Shown: in pieces, positions 31,163-40,818 of the stretch | Position numbering within the stretch: the first letter of the stretch is position 1 | Layout: each line of letters opens with the position of its first letter | Assembly (NCBI GenBank): GCA_014239575.1 | Contig: JAAZYQ010000003.1 | Location: 1 to 63,012 of the forward strand | Direction of reading: 5' to 3' | DNA length: 63,012 nt | Origin: Gammaproteobacteria bacterium | GTDB lineage: Bacteria > Pseudomonadota > Gammaproteobacteria > Arenicellales > UBA868 | Translations under genes and position numbers: made by a program | The notes under the pieces: generated by a model | What the model was told of the DNA's origin: nothing | What the model saw: only the letters and a program-made list of their open reading frames with translations | Databases searched by the model: none

Positions 31163-32515
31163 TTAGGACCTGTTTGAAGAGCCTGCCTTCTCCACGGTCG
31201 AAGCTATTTTCGTTGCCATACGCCCTACCGCGTCCGCGCAGTCACCTTCAACCATAATTCGAACCACAGGCTCTGTGCCTGATGGGCGAAGCACGACCCG
31301 GCCTTTATCCGCAAGTTCGAGCTCACACTCTCTAACCACACGTTCGACCTGCTTATTCTGAAGAACACCCGGTGATGAGTCTTGGCTAATGCGCACATTG
31401 ATCATTTGCTGCGGAAAAATAGTTAACCCCGAAACCAACTCGGAAAGTTTATGTTGTGTGTTGACCATCACTTCAAGCACTGCCAAAGCCGCCACTAGTC
31501 CATCTCCGGTCGTTGAGCGCTCGAGGCAGAGGATATGCCCAGAGGGCTCACCGCCCAATGTCCAGTCCCTCGCAAGCAGCTCTTCAAGCACGTAGCGATC
31601 GCCCACATTAGCCCTGACGAAAGGGATGCCACTTTGCACGCAAGCAATCTCTACCCCCAGATTTGTCATTTGCGTACCGACCACCCCACTGTTGGGTTCG
31701 CGGTTCTGGCGTTCCTGGCTTAGCAAGTACAGAATTCCATCACCGTCGACCAGATTCCCCTTGGCGTCAACGAGAATAACCCGATCGGCATCTCCATCAA
31801 AGGCAATGCCGATATCAGCGCCAGTCCGGCAAACCAGCTTGCGAACCGTCTCCGGTACAGTAGAGCCGCTGCCACGGTTAATGTTGAAACCGTCCGGCTC
31901 AACGCCCGTGGTTACTACCTCTGCGCCGAGTTCGCGAAACACGAGCGGTGCGACCTGGTAAGCGGCTCCATTGGCGCAGTCGAGCGCAATTTTAAGGCCA
32001 TCCAGACGAAGGCCCGGCGGTATGGAGTTACGGCAGTGTTCAGCGTAACGAGGCACAGCATCAATCAATCGCTCCGCTTTTCCAAGCGCCTCAGGCGCCA
32101 CTGTCGTCAACGCCTCATTCATCAAAGACTCGATTGCCGCCTCTGTAGCGTCATCGAGCTTACGACCTTGCGCTGAAAAGAACTTAATCCCGTTATCATG
32201 GTACGGGTTGTGTGAGGCGCTGATGACAATGCCGCCACAGGCACCGGTCTGGCGTGTGAGATAGGCAATACCGGGGGTAGGTAAAGGGCCGGTGAGCGCT
32301 ACATCCACACCGGCAGCAGAAAGTCCGGCCTCTAGAGCCGACTCGAGAAGGTATCCGGATATACGAGTATCCTTGCCAATAAGGACCCTACCACGCGCAT
32401 GCCTGGCCCCCAAAACACGTCCGGCCGCCCAACCTAAATGAAGAATTTCACTCGGAGTGACGGGGCTTTTGCCGACCTCACCCCGAACTCCATCGGTACC
32501 AAAATACTTTGTCAT
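31163..32515 (-). CDS. glmM: Phosphoglucosamine mutase
   Basis: Converts glucosamine-6-phosphate to glucosamine-1-phosphate for UDP-GlcNAc, peptidoglycan and LPS. The 450-residue alpha-D-phosphohexomutase carries the phosphoserine loop ISASHNP with Ser101, the Mg-binding FDGDADR, the sugar-binding GGEPSGH and the C-terminal phosphate loop RPSGTEP. Its ATG overlaps the folP stop (32512-32515). The folP-glmM pair is a conserved gammaproteobacterial order. Confidence 0.97.
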   Translation of the reverse strand: MTKYFGTDGVRGEVGKSPVTPSEILHLGWAAGRVLGARHARGRVLIGKDTRISGYLLESALEAGLSAAGVDVALTGPLPTPGIAYLTRQTGACGGIVISASHNPYHDNGIKFFSAQGRKLDDATEAAIESLMNEALTTVAPEALGKAERLIDAVPRYAEHCRNSIPPGLRLDGLKIALDCANGAAYQVAPLVFRELGAEVVTTGVEPDGFNINRGSGSTVPETVRKLVCRTGADIGIAFDGDADRVILVDAKGNLVDGDGILYLLSQERQNREPNSGVVGTQMTNLGVEIACVQSGIPFVRANVGDRYVLEELLARDWTLGGEPSGHILCLERSTTGDGLVAALAVLEVMVNTQHKLSELVSGLTIFPQQMINVRISQDSSPGVLQNKQVERVVRECELELADKGRVVLRPSGTEPVVRIMVEGDCADAVGRMATKIASTVEKAGSSNRS

Positions 32516-33372
32516 GCCTGAGCGCTACCTCTATCAGTCCGAGAAAACGATAGTAGGTCGTGACGAATATCAAGGAATCTTTTAGTGAGTTCCACATCGT
32601 GAACTCGAACCATCGCTGCGCCACGCTCGACCGCGAGTAAAGCAAGCAAGGCGCTAACTTCTTTGATAGCCTCGGGCTCGAAAGAGCGGGCCAGCGCGCG
32701 AACAAAAGACTTACGAGAGATGCCCACAACCAAAGGCGCGCCACATTCGGTGAGTTGCCCAAGTCTATCTAGAAGTGCACAGTTATGCTCACGGGTTTTA
32801 CCAAACCCGAACCCCGGATCCACCAGCAAGTTAGATCGTTCCAACCCCGCGGCGTGGCAGACCTCGATACGTTGGGTCAGAAAACTTTGAATCTCCACCA
32901 CCACATCTTTGTATGACGGTTGGTCCTGCATATTACGGGGGGTTCCCTGCATATGCATCAAGATGACACTCACTTTTAGGTTAACAGCTGTCTCAAGCGC
33001 TCCAGGTTGCTGCAAGGCACAGACGTCGTTAATCATGCAGGCGCCGACCTGCACCGCCTCCCGCATCACCTGGGGTTTGCTGGTGTCGATTGAAACCAAG
33101 ACCCCGTCTGCGGCTAACGCCTCGATAACCGGAATTACGCGATCTAACTCCTGCTCTATACTGACAGAGGCTGCTCCGGGTCGGGTGGACTCCCCGCCGA
33201 TGTCGATCACATTCGCGCCTTGGCTAACGAGTTGCCGTGCGTGAATCAGTGCATCGCCAGCATCAGCGTAGCGACCGCCGTCCGAAAAGGAATCCGGTGT
33301 CACGTTCACGATCCCCATAATAAGGGGCTTTTTCCCAGGCATTGAGCCCAGAGTGCTGGCCAAACTGGCCAC
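32512..33372 (-). CDS. folP: Dihydropteroate synthase
   Basis: Joins p-aminobenzoate and dihydropterin pyrophosphate in folate synthesis. The 286-residue TIM barrel shows MGIVNVTPDSFSDGG, the pterin-binding IDIGGESTRPGA and the phosphate-contacting MQGTPRNMQ. The first in-frame start is a GTG at 33372; an ATG at 33342 would give a start closer to the conserved motif, and I cannot decide between them. It follows ftsH by 17 bp. Confidence 0.95.
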   Translation of the reverse strand: MASLASTLGSMPGKKPLIMGIVNVTPDSFSDGGRYADAGDALIHARQLVSQGANVIDIGGESTRPGAASVSIEQELDRVIPVIEALAADGVLVSIDTSKPQVMREAVQVGACMINDVCALQQPGALETAVNLKVSVILMHMQGTPRNMQDQPSYKDVVVEIQSFLTQRIEVCHAAGLERSNLLVDPGFGFGKTREHNCALLDRLGQLTECGAPLVVGISRKSFVRALARSFEPEAIKEVSALLALLAVERGAAMVRVHDVELTKRFLDIRHDLLSFSRTDRGSAQA

Positions 33373-33389
33373 CGCAGACTATCCGAGGG

Positions 33390-35303
33390 TCACGCCGAAT
33401 CGTTCGCTGGAGAATCCATATTCGGCTTGATATCCGGTCGTGCAGGCTTTTCCCCACTGCTGTCGGTCGGTCGACCGCCTTCGTCTCCAGAACTTGGCGG
33501 TCGCGGTGTTTCGCCTCGCATGATTTGATCAATTTGATCGGACTCGAGCGTTTCCCAATCAATCAATGCGTTCGTCATAGTCTCGATAGTCTCTTTGCGT
33601 GATTCGATGATTTGGCGGGCGCGATCATACTGTTCTTGAATGATACGGCTGACTTCCTGATCGACCTGTTCTGCAATGGCATTGCTGATATTACGATGGG
33701 TGGAGACATCACGGCCCAAAAAGACTTCTGAGTCATTATCGCCGAAGACCCGAGGCCCAAGTTCATCACTCATACCCCAACGCTGAACCATTTTCTGAGC
33801 CAGGTTGGTGGCCTGCTCGAAATCGTTTGCAGCGCCTGTGGTCATCTGCTTCATAAAGACTTCTTCCGCGATTCGCCCGCCCATCAGTACGGCGATTCTG
33901 GCCAGCAAATGCTCCCGATTATGGCTGTATCGATCCTCTTCCGGTAACTGCATGGTGACGCCTAACGCACGGCCTCGGGGAATAATGGTGACTTTGTGCA
34001 CTGGATCGGTATTGTCCGCAAGGATCTTGGCAACTACGGTATGCCCGGATTCGTGGTACGCCGTATTCAAACGCTCCTCCTCAGGCATAACCATTGAGCG
34101 TCGCTCAGCCCCCATGATGACTTTGTCTTTTGCGAGCTCAAACTGCTCCATCGACACTTTTTTGCGACCGGCGCGTGCCGCAAATAGCGCGGCTTCGTTA
34201 ATCAAATTAGCGAGGTCCGCACCTGAAAACCCAGGGCACCCACGGGCAATAACCGATTCTTGGACATCGTCATCGATCGGCACCTTGCGCATATGAACCT
34301 TTAGGATCGCTTCGCGTCCCCGAATATCCGGTAGCGGCACGTGCACTTGCCGATCAAACCGGCCTGGTCGTAACAAGGCCGGATCGAGCACGTCAGGTCG
34401 GTTGGTTGCCGCAATAACAATAACTCCGTCATTGCTCTCAAAGCCATCCATCTCAACCAGCAACTGGTTAAGTGTTTGCTCCCGCTCATCATGTCCACCG
34501 CCTAATCCCGCGCCACGCTGACGGCCTACAGCGTCAATTTCGTCAATGAAGATGATGCAAGGCGCATTCTTTTTCGCCTGTTCAAACATATCCCGGACCC
34601 GCGAAGCGCCCACGCCAACAAACATCTCAACAAAATCAGACCCGGAGATAGTGAAAAAAGGAACTTTGGCTTCCCCCGCAATTGCCTTTGCAAGCAGGGT
34701 CTTGCCGGTACCCGGACTCCCGGTCATCAACACTCCGCGCGGAATGCGGCCACCGAGTTTCTGGAATCTCGAGGGGTCCTCCAAAAATTCAACCAGTTCG
34801 CCAACCTCTTCCTTGGCTTCATCAACACCTGCCACATCTTCGAAAGTCACGTTATTTTGGTCTTCGGTCAGCATTCGCGCTTTACTCTTACCAAAGCTCA
34901 TCGCACCCCGACCACCACCGCCTTGCATCTGACGCATAAAGAATACCCAGACGCCGATTAACAGCAACAGCGGAAACCAACTGATAAATATTTGCATTAA
35001 CAAGGAAGGCTCTTCTTCCTTTTGAGCCTTGATGCCGATATCGGCTTTCAGTAGATCGTTAACCATGCCGGGGTCGCCCGGTGAATAGGTGACAAAGCGT
35101 TCGCCATTCCGGGCGGTCACGTAAATCGCCGAGCCGTCGATCGTGACCTCCTCAATGGCGCCACGCTCAACCTGATTTAGGAAAACCGAATAATCGATCT
35201 CCTGCCCGGACCGGCCCTGTTGAGGTGCAAAATTATTGAAGACAGCCATCAGCACCATGGCAATAACCAGCCAGAGTACGAGGTTTTTGGTCAAATTATT
35301 CAT
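33390..35303 (-). CDS. ftsH: ATP-dependent zinc metalloprotease FtsH
   Basis: Membrane-bound AAA+ protease that degrades LpxC, sigma-32 and misassembled membrane proteins. The 637 residues have two N-terminal membrane helices (about 5-23 and 101-121), Walker A GSPGTGKT at 195-202, Walker [12 protein letters not shown], the [22 protein letters not shown] and the zinc site HESGH at 417-421. The C-terminal tail is hydrophilic and Ser/Pro/Asp-rich. It lies between rlmE and folP as in E. coli. Confidence 0.98.
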   Translation of the reverse strand: MNNLTKNLVLWLVIAMVLMAVFNNFAPQQGRSGQEIDYSVFLNQVERGAIEEVTIDGSAIYVTARNGERFVTYSPGDPGMVNDLLKADIGIKAQKEEEPSLLMQIFISWFPLLLLIGVWVFFMRQMQGGGGRGAMSFGKSKARMLTEDQNNVTFEDVAGVDEAKEEVGELVEFLEDPSRFQKLGGRIPRGVLMTGSPGTGKTLLAKAIAGEAKVPFFTISGSDFVEMFVGVGASRVRDMFEQAKKNAPCIIFIDEIDAVGRQRGAGLGGGHDEREQTLNQLLVEMDGFESNDGVIVIAATNRPDVLDPALLRPGRFDRQVHVPLPDIRGREAILKVHMRKVPIDDDVQESVIARGCPGFSGADLANLINEAALFAARAGRKKVSMEQFELAKDKVIMGAERRSMVMPEEERLNTAYHESGHTVVAKILADNTDPVHKVTIIPRGRALGVTMQLPEEDRYSHNREHLLARIAVLMGGRIAEEVFMKQMTTGAANDFEQATNLAQKMVQRWGMSDELGPRVFGDNDSEVFLGRDVSTHRNISNAIAEQVDQEVSRIIQEQYDRARQIIESRKETIETMTNALIDWETLESDQIDQIMRGETPRPPSSGDEGGRPTDSSGEKPARPDIKPNMDSPANDSA

Positions 35304-35419
35304 GCGTTAGTATTACCAAAGCGTAAAAGAGGTTGGTTACTGACAATTGGGGCAAACGCCCGTGAGTCCCAATTCTGAGAGTTTTTCCATTTAAACACAA
35401 TTGAGCGCAGGCCCTCCTA

Positions 35420-36076
35420 TTACTTTACACGGGCTCCGGGGCTGATAGCCTGCCTTATCGGACCTCGAGTCACGAGGTAAATCTCGGCGCTATTAGAGCG
35501 AGAAGCACGGGGTTTTCGAACATGGCAGTCGCGAAACAAGCGGTTGATTTCGTTGCGTAACCCCATTGCATGAGAGCCTTCGAATATTTTCGCCACAAAG
35601 ATCCCTTTTGGCCCAAGGCACGACCACGCGAACCGACTAGCGGCAAGCACCAGATTTTCCATTGCTGCCTGATCGACGCTGCGCACACCAGTTAAATTGG
35701 GGGCCAGATCCGATATTACAAGGTCAGGTTGGCGTGCACCCAGCGCGTCATCCAGTCTTTGCCGAATGTCTGCGTCCGTAAAATCACCTTTGATCTGAAA
35801 AGCCCCCGTAATCGGGGGAAAATCCAGCCGGTCCAGGGCCACAACAAAACCTGCGGGGCCTACCTTTTGGACGGCGTACTGGCTCCAACTCCCAGGCGCG
35901 GCCCCAAGATCGACTACCACCATTCCACGCCTGAACAAAGAATCTTTGTTATCTAACTGTTCGAGTTTGAAAACCGCTCGTGAGCGGTAGGCGCGGGCTC
36001 TTGCTTCACGGACGTAAGGGTCTTTCTCCTGGCGGGCGGTCCAGGCCCGACTTCGCGCGGCACGCTTACTGGTCAT
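35420..36076 (-). CDS. rlmE: 23S rRNA (uridine-2'-O)-methyltransferase RlmE
   Basis: Methylates the 2'-O of U2552 in 23S rRNA during 50S assembly. I use the ATG at 36076 (218 residues); the frame extends three codons to a TTG. Motif I is VVDLGAAPGSWSQ; the K-D-K-E tetrad is represented by YRSRAVFKLEQ, ISDLAPN, GIFVAKIFEG and the late SAEIYLVTRG. It is transcribed divergently from yhbY, as is typical of gammaproteobacteria, and is followed by ftsH after 116 bp. Confidence 0.95.
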   Translation of the reverse strand: MTSKRAARSRAWTARQEKDPYVREARARAYRSRAVFKLEQLDNKDSLFRRGMVVVDLGAAPGSWSQYAVQKVGPAGFVVALDRLDFPPITGAFQIKGDFTDADIRQRLDDALGARQPDLVISDLAPNLTGVRSVDQAAMENLVLAASRFAWSCLGPKGIFVAKIFEGSHAMGLRNEINRLFRDCHVRKPRASRSNSAEIYLVTRGPIRQAISPGARVK

Positions 36077-36094
36077 GGCTGCCAATGTTATGCT
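36066..36094 (+). promoter_or_regulatory. Possible yhbY promoter
   Basis: TTACTG (36066-36071), a 17-bp spacer and TATGCT (36089-36094) fit a weak sigma-70 pattern upstream of yhbY at 36131. The -35 element lies inside the first codons of the divergent rlmE, so the call is tentative. Confidence 0.35.
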
Positions 36095-36130
36095 CGGGTT
36101 TCATTAATCACTACCGTAGTTGACTGTTAA

Positions 36131-36421
36131 ATGGAACTGACTGGGAAACAACTCAACCATCTGCGAGGGCTTGCCCATCATCTCAAGCCGGTGGTTACCG
36201 TCGGTGTCGCCGGGGCAACACCTGCGGTTAGCATGGAGCTGAAACATGCACTGACGGCTCACGAGCTGGTCAAAGTGCGCTTACCCTCCCTGTCAAAGCC
36301 CCAAAAGGCTGAACTTCTCGAGCGACTATGCCAGGAGGTCGGGGCCATCTCCGTTCAACTAATCGGCCGGGTCGGCGTAGCCTACCGGCCAGCGCCGATT
36401 CCGCGAATCCATCTGGCTTAG
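36131..36421 (+). CDS. yhbY: Ribosome-associated RNA-binding protein YhbY
   Basis: CRS1/YhbY-domain RNA-binding protein associated with pre-50S ribosomal subunits. The 96 residues show the diagnostic LRGLAHHLKPVVTVGVAG (the GxxG-like loop is altered here), LTAHELVKVRLP and the C-terminal IGRVGVAYRPAP. It is divergent from rlmE across a short shared control region, the conserved arrangement. Confidence 0.95.
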   Translation: MELTGKQLNHLRGLAHHLKPVVTVGVAGATPAVSMELKHALTAHELVKVRLPSLSKPQKAELLERLCQEVGAISVQLIGRVGVAYRPAPIPRIHLA

Positions 36422-36448
36422 ATATTCTAACGCTCGCCCGCAAATGCT

Positions 36449-37255
36449 ATGTGTTTTATCGCGGTTGCTGTCGGGGTCCATCCGTCTTTCCCGTTCGTGG
36501 TCGCAGCCAATCGAGATGAAATATTTGATCGACCGGCAACACCACTTGGCTTTTGGGAGCATCATCCTCAACTCGCCGCTGGGTGTGATCTGTTCGCCGG
36601 CGGTACCTGGTTAGGCCTCACTCGAGACGGCCGCTTTGCTGCACTGACAAACTGTCGAACCGAAAACGTCTCACCCAAACCCGGAGATCAATCTCGGGGA
36701 GTATTAGTACGCGACTACCTGCTGAATCACTTGGAGACCCGTACGTTAATTGATGCCCGGTCGGTCGAAAATCTGCTCGGGTACGGCGGTTTCAATCTCA
36801 TTGCTGGCACCACCACCCGGTTGAATTTGTTATGCAATGCCACCGGGTTTTCCAGTGTGTGTGCCCAGGGCCTCACAACGCTGAGCAATGCCCCGCCAGA
36901 GGTTCAATGGCCAAAAACCCGGCAGGGGAAAATCGAATTCTCTAGAATCCTTAAGCAAAACCCAGATCGCGATACCCTGGTTGCCCGACTGTTTGATCTC
37001 CTGTGCGATCCAAGGCCGCTCGCCGCCCGCATAGAAAATTCACCGGGAGAAGTCAAAGAAAGGCACCAGCAGGTGTTATTTGTTGAGGGTGCAACGTATG
37101 GCACTCGTGCCAGCAGTGTCATTCTGATTGATCACAGTGGGCGGGTTAGGTTCCAGGAGCGATCTTTTGATAGCGCCGCCACCTGTTTCGACGAGAGCAC
37201 ACTTGAATTTTCTCTCGAGCCTAGGCCCGCCACCATACGCCCACAGGCTCGGTGA
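36449..37255 (+). CDS. NRDE/TANGO2-family protein
   Basis: A 268-residue protein of the NRDE (TANGO2-like) family, related to N-terminal-nucleophile hydrolases. The start MCFIAVAVG places a cysteine at position 2, which would be N-terminal after Met removal, and FVVAANRDE gives the name motif. GGTWLGLTRDGRFAALTN follows, as expected. The cellular role is not established in bacteria; eukaryotic TANGO2 is linked to lipid and heme handling. It starts 27 bp after yhbY and may share its transcript. Confidence 0.85.
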   Translation: MCFIAVAVGVHPSFPFVVAANRDEIFDRPATPLGFWEHHPQLAAGCDLFAGGTWLGLTRDGRFAALTNCRTENVSPKPGDQSRGVLVRDYLLNHLETRTLIDARSVENLLGYGGFNLIAGTTTRLNLLCNATGFSSVCAQGLTTLSNAPPEVQWPKTRQGKIEFSRILKQNPDRDTLVARLFDLLCDPRPLAARIENSPGEVKERHQQVLFVEGATYGTRASSVILIDHSGRVRFQERSFDSAATCFDESTLEFSLEPRPATIRPQAR

Positions 37256-37502
37256 ACTAGGCGATCGCCAAATCTCAGCAGACAACTCGAATCAGTCTTA
37301 CAAATCTCAGCACAGCGTTAACAGCATCACTGACACTGTCGTTATCGATTCCCCCGGTCTAGAGATGCTAATCAACGCAGTTGCTTGCCCTGTTTTAGGC
37401 AACATCATAGTCTCTGCCTGCCATCGACCGTGTTGATGCTGGTGAGAACACTTGCCGCTTGAACCTGCCTGCCGAAGATGGTCCGCAAAGCCACCCAGGC
37501 AC

Positions 37503-38123
37503 TTATTCATCGCCCTGAGCCTGCTGCAGACGGGCCGCGGCCTTAACCAGGGCTTTGCGGTTAATGAAAAGCTGGATTCTTCGACCGCCAAGCTCGTGAA
37601 ACAGATAGGCAGCCCGCACTCCAGCCAGGAGCACTGCGCGGACCTGTATCGGTATCGTCTCGGACTCGAGGTAACGTTGTTCGCCGCGAACCATGATCTT
37701 TGGAGAAATATGACTCAGGGTTGAAACATATATCTCCGATAGCGCTGCAATACCTCGCTCACTGGCCGCGTCAGTCAATTCAGAGTCTTCGCGCAAGGTC
37801 GACAAAGCGCGGTGTATCTGGCCTGACATATGCGAATCTTTCCTAAGCTTCCTTTGTAGTTGTATTAAAGAAATGGTATAGCCAAGGCGTTCCATAGCCG
37901 CCGAGTCCGGGTGGCTGCGGGTGAGCTCGGACAATCCGAGATAAACCCCCCCGATACCGCCTAATGCTTCTTGGGGGTCCTCGCGGTCCAACGCCAGTAC
38001 ACTTCGCACTGCGCAACCAAATGGGTCTCCTTGGGCTTGCCCCCTTCGGGCGAGTTGTTGAACCAAAGCGGAGCACTGCGCAACCCCTGCAAGTGCAAGG
38101 ACACGCTGTTCAAATCGGTTCAC
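37503..38123 (-). CDS. hflD: High frequency lysogenization protein HflD homologue
   Basis: All-helical protein of 206 residues similar to HflD, which in E. coli binds phage lambda CII at the inner membrane; its normal cellular task is unclear. Recognisable segments are RVLALAGVAQCSALVQQLA, LTRSHPDSAAMERLGYTISLIQLQRKL and VRAVLLAGVRAAYLFHELGG. It starts with GTG overlapping the stop of the DUF192 gene (GTGA, 38120-38123). In E. coli hflD sits between mnmA and purB; neither is here. The 247 bp after it towards the NRDE gene hold nothing I recognise. Confidence 0.85.
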   Translation of the reverse strand: MNRFEQRVLALAGVAQCSALVQQLARRGQAQGDPFGCAVRSVLALDREDPQEALGGIGGVYLGLSELTRSHPDSAAMERLGYTISLIQLQRKLRKDSHMSGQIHRALSTLREDSELTDAASERGIAALSEIYVSTLSHISPKIMVRGEQRYLESETIPIQVRAVLLAGVRAAYLFHELGGRRIQLFINRKALVKAAARLQQAQGDE

Positions 38124-38614
38124 TGGGGGATAACTCCTTTAACCTGCAAACGTGCCCCTATCAGTTCTTGAACCCTAGTGCCGAGCCGCCCGGCTGCCAC
38201 CTCCAAAGCAAATTGAAAAACCCTCCCTGGCGAGTAAACCGCTCGCCCATTTTCCTTTGAGTAAACTTCCATGGTCTGCGCATCCAAAACAAACCCGGCC
38301 TTATCGACAAAGAGAATATCCAACGGCCCAAGTACATTGCGCATATGAAAAACGCCCCCAAAGGGGTTATCAAACACAAACAGGATTGCCATGGCTTTTA
38401 TCTGCTTTGCGCACACTCGCTGAAACCCTGCCGACCGTGCTGCCACCGTTTTGGCGAGACGCGCGTTAATCACCTGCTTGGCGGCCCCATCTCGTTGGAT
38501 GGCCACGCTGACCTGGGGCAAAGCCGCTAAAACGGGCGGCAACGGGCTACAGGCGACAGCTGGAGTCGCAACCATCAGCACGTACAGGGCTGCAAACGCC
38601 CATAACCGAGGCAT
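38120..38614 (-). CDS. DUF192 family exported protein
   Basis: A 164-residue protein with an N-terminal signal peptide (FAALYVLMVATPAVACSP, likely cleaved near residue 21) and a DUF192 domain: LAKTVAARSAGFQRV, MAILFVFDNPFGGVFHMRNVLG and LDILFVDKAGFV match the family blocks, where an aromatic and MKNT-like turn are usual. The molecular function of DUF192 is unknown. Its ATG overlaps the stop of the upstream oxidoreductase by one base (TGATG), so the three minus-strand genes here form an operon. Confidence 0.85.
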   Translation of the reverse strand: MPRLWAFAALYVLMVATPAVACSPLPPVLAALPQVSVAIQRDGAAKQVINARLAKTVAARSAGFQRVCAKQIKAMAILFVFDNPFGGVFHMRNVLGPLDILFVDKAGFVLDAQTMEVYSKENGRAVYSPGRVFQFALEVAAGRLGTRVQELIGARLQVKGVIPQ

Positions 38615-39576
38615 CAGTCCAGAGTATGCAACGACTGGTCGATCCGCTGACGCACTTCATGGGCGACACGCAAAGCCCGGAGACCTTCTTCACCGCCTAC
38701 AACCGGTGCACGACCCGAACGGACACACTCAACGAAATCTTCCAGTTCGGCGTCCAGTGGTGGTCGCGGTGTCACTTGAATCGAATCTGTCACGATTGGC
38801 GCAAAAGCCCCGGGGGTCGGTTTGGGTCCGGGACGAGCGATATCGATCTGTTGATCCTCGAAATTAAGTCCTAAATAACACGCCTCGGCGAAAATACGAA
38901 TACGCCGAAATTTTTTGGCGGAAATTCGGCTCGCCGTCACGTTTGCAATCGCCCCATCCTCGAATTCGAGCCGCGCGTTGGCGATATCGACATGCTCAGT
39001 AACCACCTTGGCTCCGACCGCCGATATGTATCGCAGTTCAGATGGAACCAGTGACAACACAATATCGATATCGTGAATCATCAAATCCGTAACCACATCC
39101 ACATCTGTCGCCCGTTCGACGAACTCTCCCAGTCGATGTACCTCGATAAAACGCGGCCGATCGAGCTCCTGGTAGAGCCGTACGACACCGGCGTTAAACC
39201 GCTCCAGATGTCCGATCTGCAACAAAGTACCGGTAGCCTTCGCCAATTCTACGACCCGCTGTGCGTCGACCAAGGTGTGCGCTATCGGCTTTTCAACTAA
39301 TACGGGGATTCTGGCATTCAAAAACGGCTCAGCCACCTCACGATGAGCTGAAGTTGGAACCACAATACTGACAGCATCAACTCGACCCAGCATGGAATGA
39401 GCATCTTGGAAGTAGTCGCAATCGCATTCTTTTGCAACCGGCTCGCCGGCCTTGCGATCAATGTCGGCAATCCCAACCAGATCTACATCTTTCATGCGGC
39501 CATAGATTCGGGCATGAATAGAACCGAGATATCCCGCTCCTATCACCCCGACTTTAAGTCGTTTCTCAACTGTCAC
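38614..39576 (-). CDS. Gfo/Idh/MocA-family NAD(P)-dependent oxidoreductase
   Basis: A 320-residue sugar-dehydrogenase-type protein. The N-terminal Rossmann motif is VGVIGAGYLGSIHARIY; VPVLVEKPIAHT contains the EKP active-site motif, and TDLMIHDIDIVLSLV holds the catalytic histidine. The subgroup resembles enzymes linked to lipid A amino-sugar formation (GnnA-like, acting on UDP-GlcNAc), but no gnnB or lpxA is adjacent, so the substrate is left open. GTG start with AAGGAG 8 nt upstream. First gene of a run with DUF192 and hflD. Confidence 0.88.
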   Translation of the reverse strand: MTVEKRLKVGVIGAGYLGSIHARIYGRMKDVDLVGIADIDRKAGEPVAKECDCDYFQDAHSMLGRVDAVSIVVPTSAHREVAEPFLNARIPVLVEKPIAHTLVDAQRVVELAKATGTLLQIGHLERFNAGVVRLYQELDRPRFIEVHRLGEFVERATDVDVVTDLMIHDIDIVLSLVPSELRYISAVGAKVVTEHVDIANARLEFEDGAIANVTASRISAKKFRRIRIFAEACYLGLNFEDQQIDIARPGPKPTPGAFAPIVTDSIQVTPRPPLDAELEDFVECVRSGRAPVVGGEEGLRALRVAHEVRQRIDQSLHTLD

Positions 39577-39770
39577 CGTGTTGACTCCTTAACAGACAGG
39601 CAAACAACGGTTGAACGGCGGGTAACCGAAATCACCTCAACGTAGATTGCCGAACTAACGACATCATTAAACCTCGTTTTTTATACTGCCTTAAGATATG
39701 ACACAATCAACAACACCAGCGGGCATTATCGCCGAAACCCGCACCAAGCAACACTGTTACTGGATACGCA

Positions 39771-40796
39771 ATGGACCAAACTATCGATCTTCGCAGTGAT
39801 ACCGTTACACGCCCTACCCAAGGCATGCGCCGGGCGATGTCGGACGCGCCAGTGGGCGACGACGTCTATGGTGAAGATCCCTCGGTCAATCGCCTTGAAT
39901 CGCAAATGGCCGAGATGTTCAGTCACGAGGCGGGATTGTTTGTCAGCAGTGGAACTCAGGGAAACCTTCTCGCAATCTTGACTCATTGCCAGCGCGGTGA
40001 AGAATATATCGCCGGCTCCCGCTCTCATGCCTATCTCGACGAAGCCGGGGGCGGCGCCGTCCTTGCCAGCGTTCAACCGCAACCGATTGACAATGAAGTG
40101 GATGGCACTCTTGATCTCGATAAGGTCTCGGCTGCCATTAAGCCCGACGATTTTCATCGGGCCATCACCCGTCTTTTTTGCCTGGAGAATACCTTTGCCG
40201 GCATCCCTTTACCGCTGGATTACCTAAGCCGCGCTCAGGCTCTCGCTAAGAGCCATCAGCTACAATCACACCTGGACGGTGCGCGAGTTTTTAATGCAGC
40301 GGTCCGATACAAAGTAGATGTATCCACCATTACCCAAAATTTTGATTCGGTCTCAACCTGTCTTTCAAAGGGCCTTGGGGCTCCGGTAGGTAGTGTCCTC
40401 ACAGGCGGCCGTGAATTTATCGCACGAGCCAGGCGCTGGCGCAAAATGCTTGGCGGGGGGACCCGCCAGGCCGGTATGCTCGCAGCCGCCGGCCTTTATG
40501 CCCTGGATCATCATATCGAACGCCTCTCACAGGATCACGATAATGCGACGAGCCTTACAGACTTGTTGTCCAGAGTGGACGAAGCCCAAGTTCACGCAAC
40601 CGATCTGCGCACCAATATGGTCTTCGTATCCTTCCCGCCTGACAGCCTTAAAGGCTTGTCTGCCCACTTAAGAGAGCGCGGGATTCTGGTCACAGCGCGG
40701 AGTAACCCTGTTCGCCTTGTCACCCATCTCGACGTTACTGAAGAACATATCGCCAAGACCGTACAAGCCATGAAAGACTACTTTCGCGTGGCTTAA
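39771..40796 (+). CDS. ltaE: Low-specificity L-threonine aldolase
   Basis: PLP enzyme that cleaves L-threonine and L-allo-threonine to glycine and acetaldehyde. The 341-residue protein begins DQTIDLRSDTVTRPTQGMR after Met, the family N-terminus, contains GTQGNLLAIL, and has the PLP lysine in STCLSKGLGAPVGSVL. It is transcribed divergently from the Gfo/Idh/MocA gene across 194 bp; a TATACT at 39690-39695 could be a -10 element, but no good -35 accompanies it. It converges with the indolepyruvate oxidoreductase gene. Confidence 0.93.
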   Translation: MDQTIDLRSDTVTRPTQGMRRAMSDAPVGDDVYGEDPSVNRLESQMAEMFSHEAGLFVSSGTQGNLLAILTHCQRGEEYIAGSRSHAYLDEAGGGAVLASVQPQPIDNEVDGTLDLDKVSAAIKPDDFHRAITRLFCLENTFAGIPLPLDYLSRAQALAKSHQLQSHLDGARVFNAAVRYKVDVSTITQNFDSVSTCLSKGLGAPVGSVLTGGREFIARARRWRKMLGGGTRQAGMLAAAGLYALDHHIERLSQDHDNATSLTDLLSRVDEAQVHATDLRTNMVFVSFPPDSLKGLSAHLRERGILVTARSNPVRLVTHLDVTEEHIAKTVQAMKDYFRVA

Positions 40797-40818
40797 CGAT
40801 CAGCCTAACAACTGATCT

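Noticed and set aside
40798-40817. Hairpin GATCAG/CTGATC between ltaE and the indolepyruvate oxidoreductase gene as a terminator
   Set aside because: Only a 6-bp stem with an 8-nt loop and no T-tract in either direction; too weak to call.
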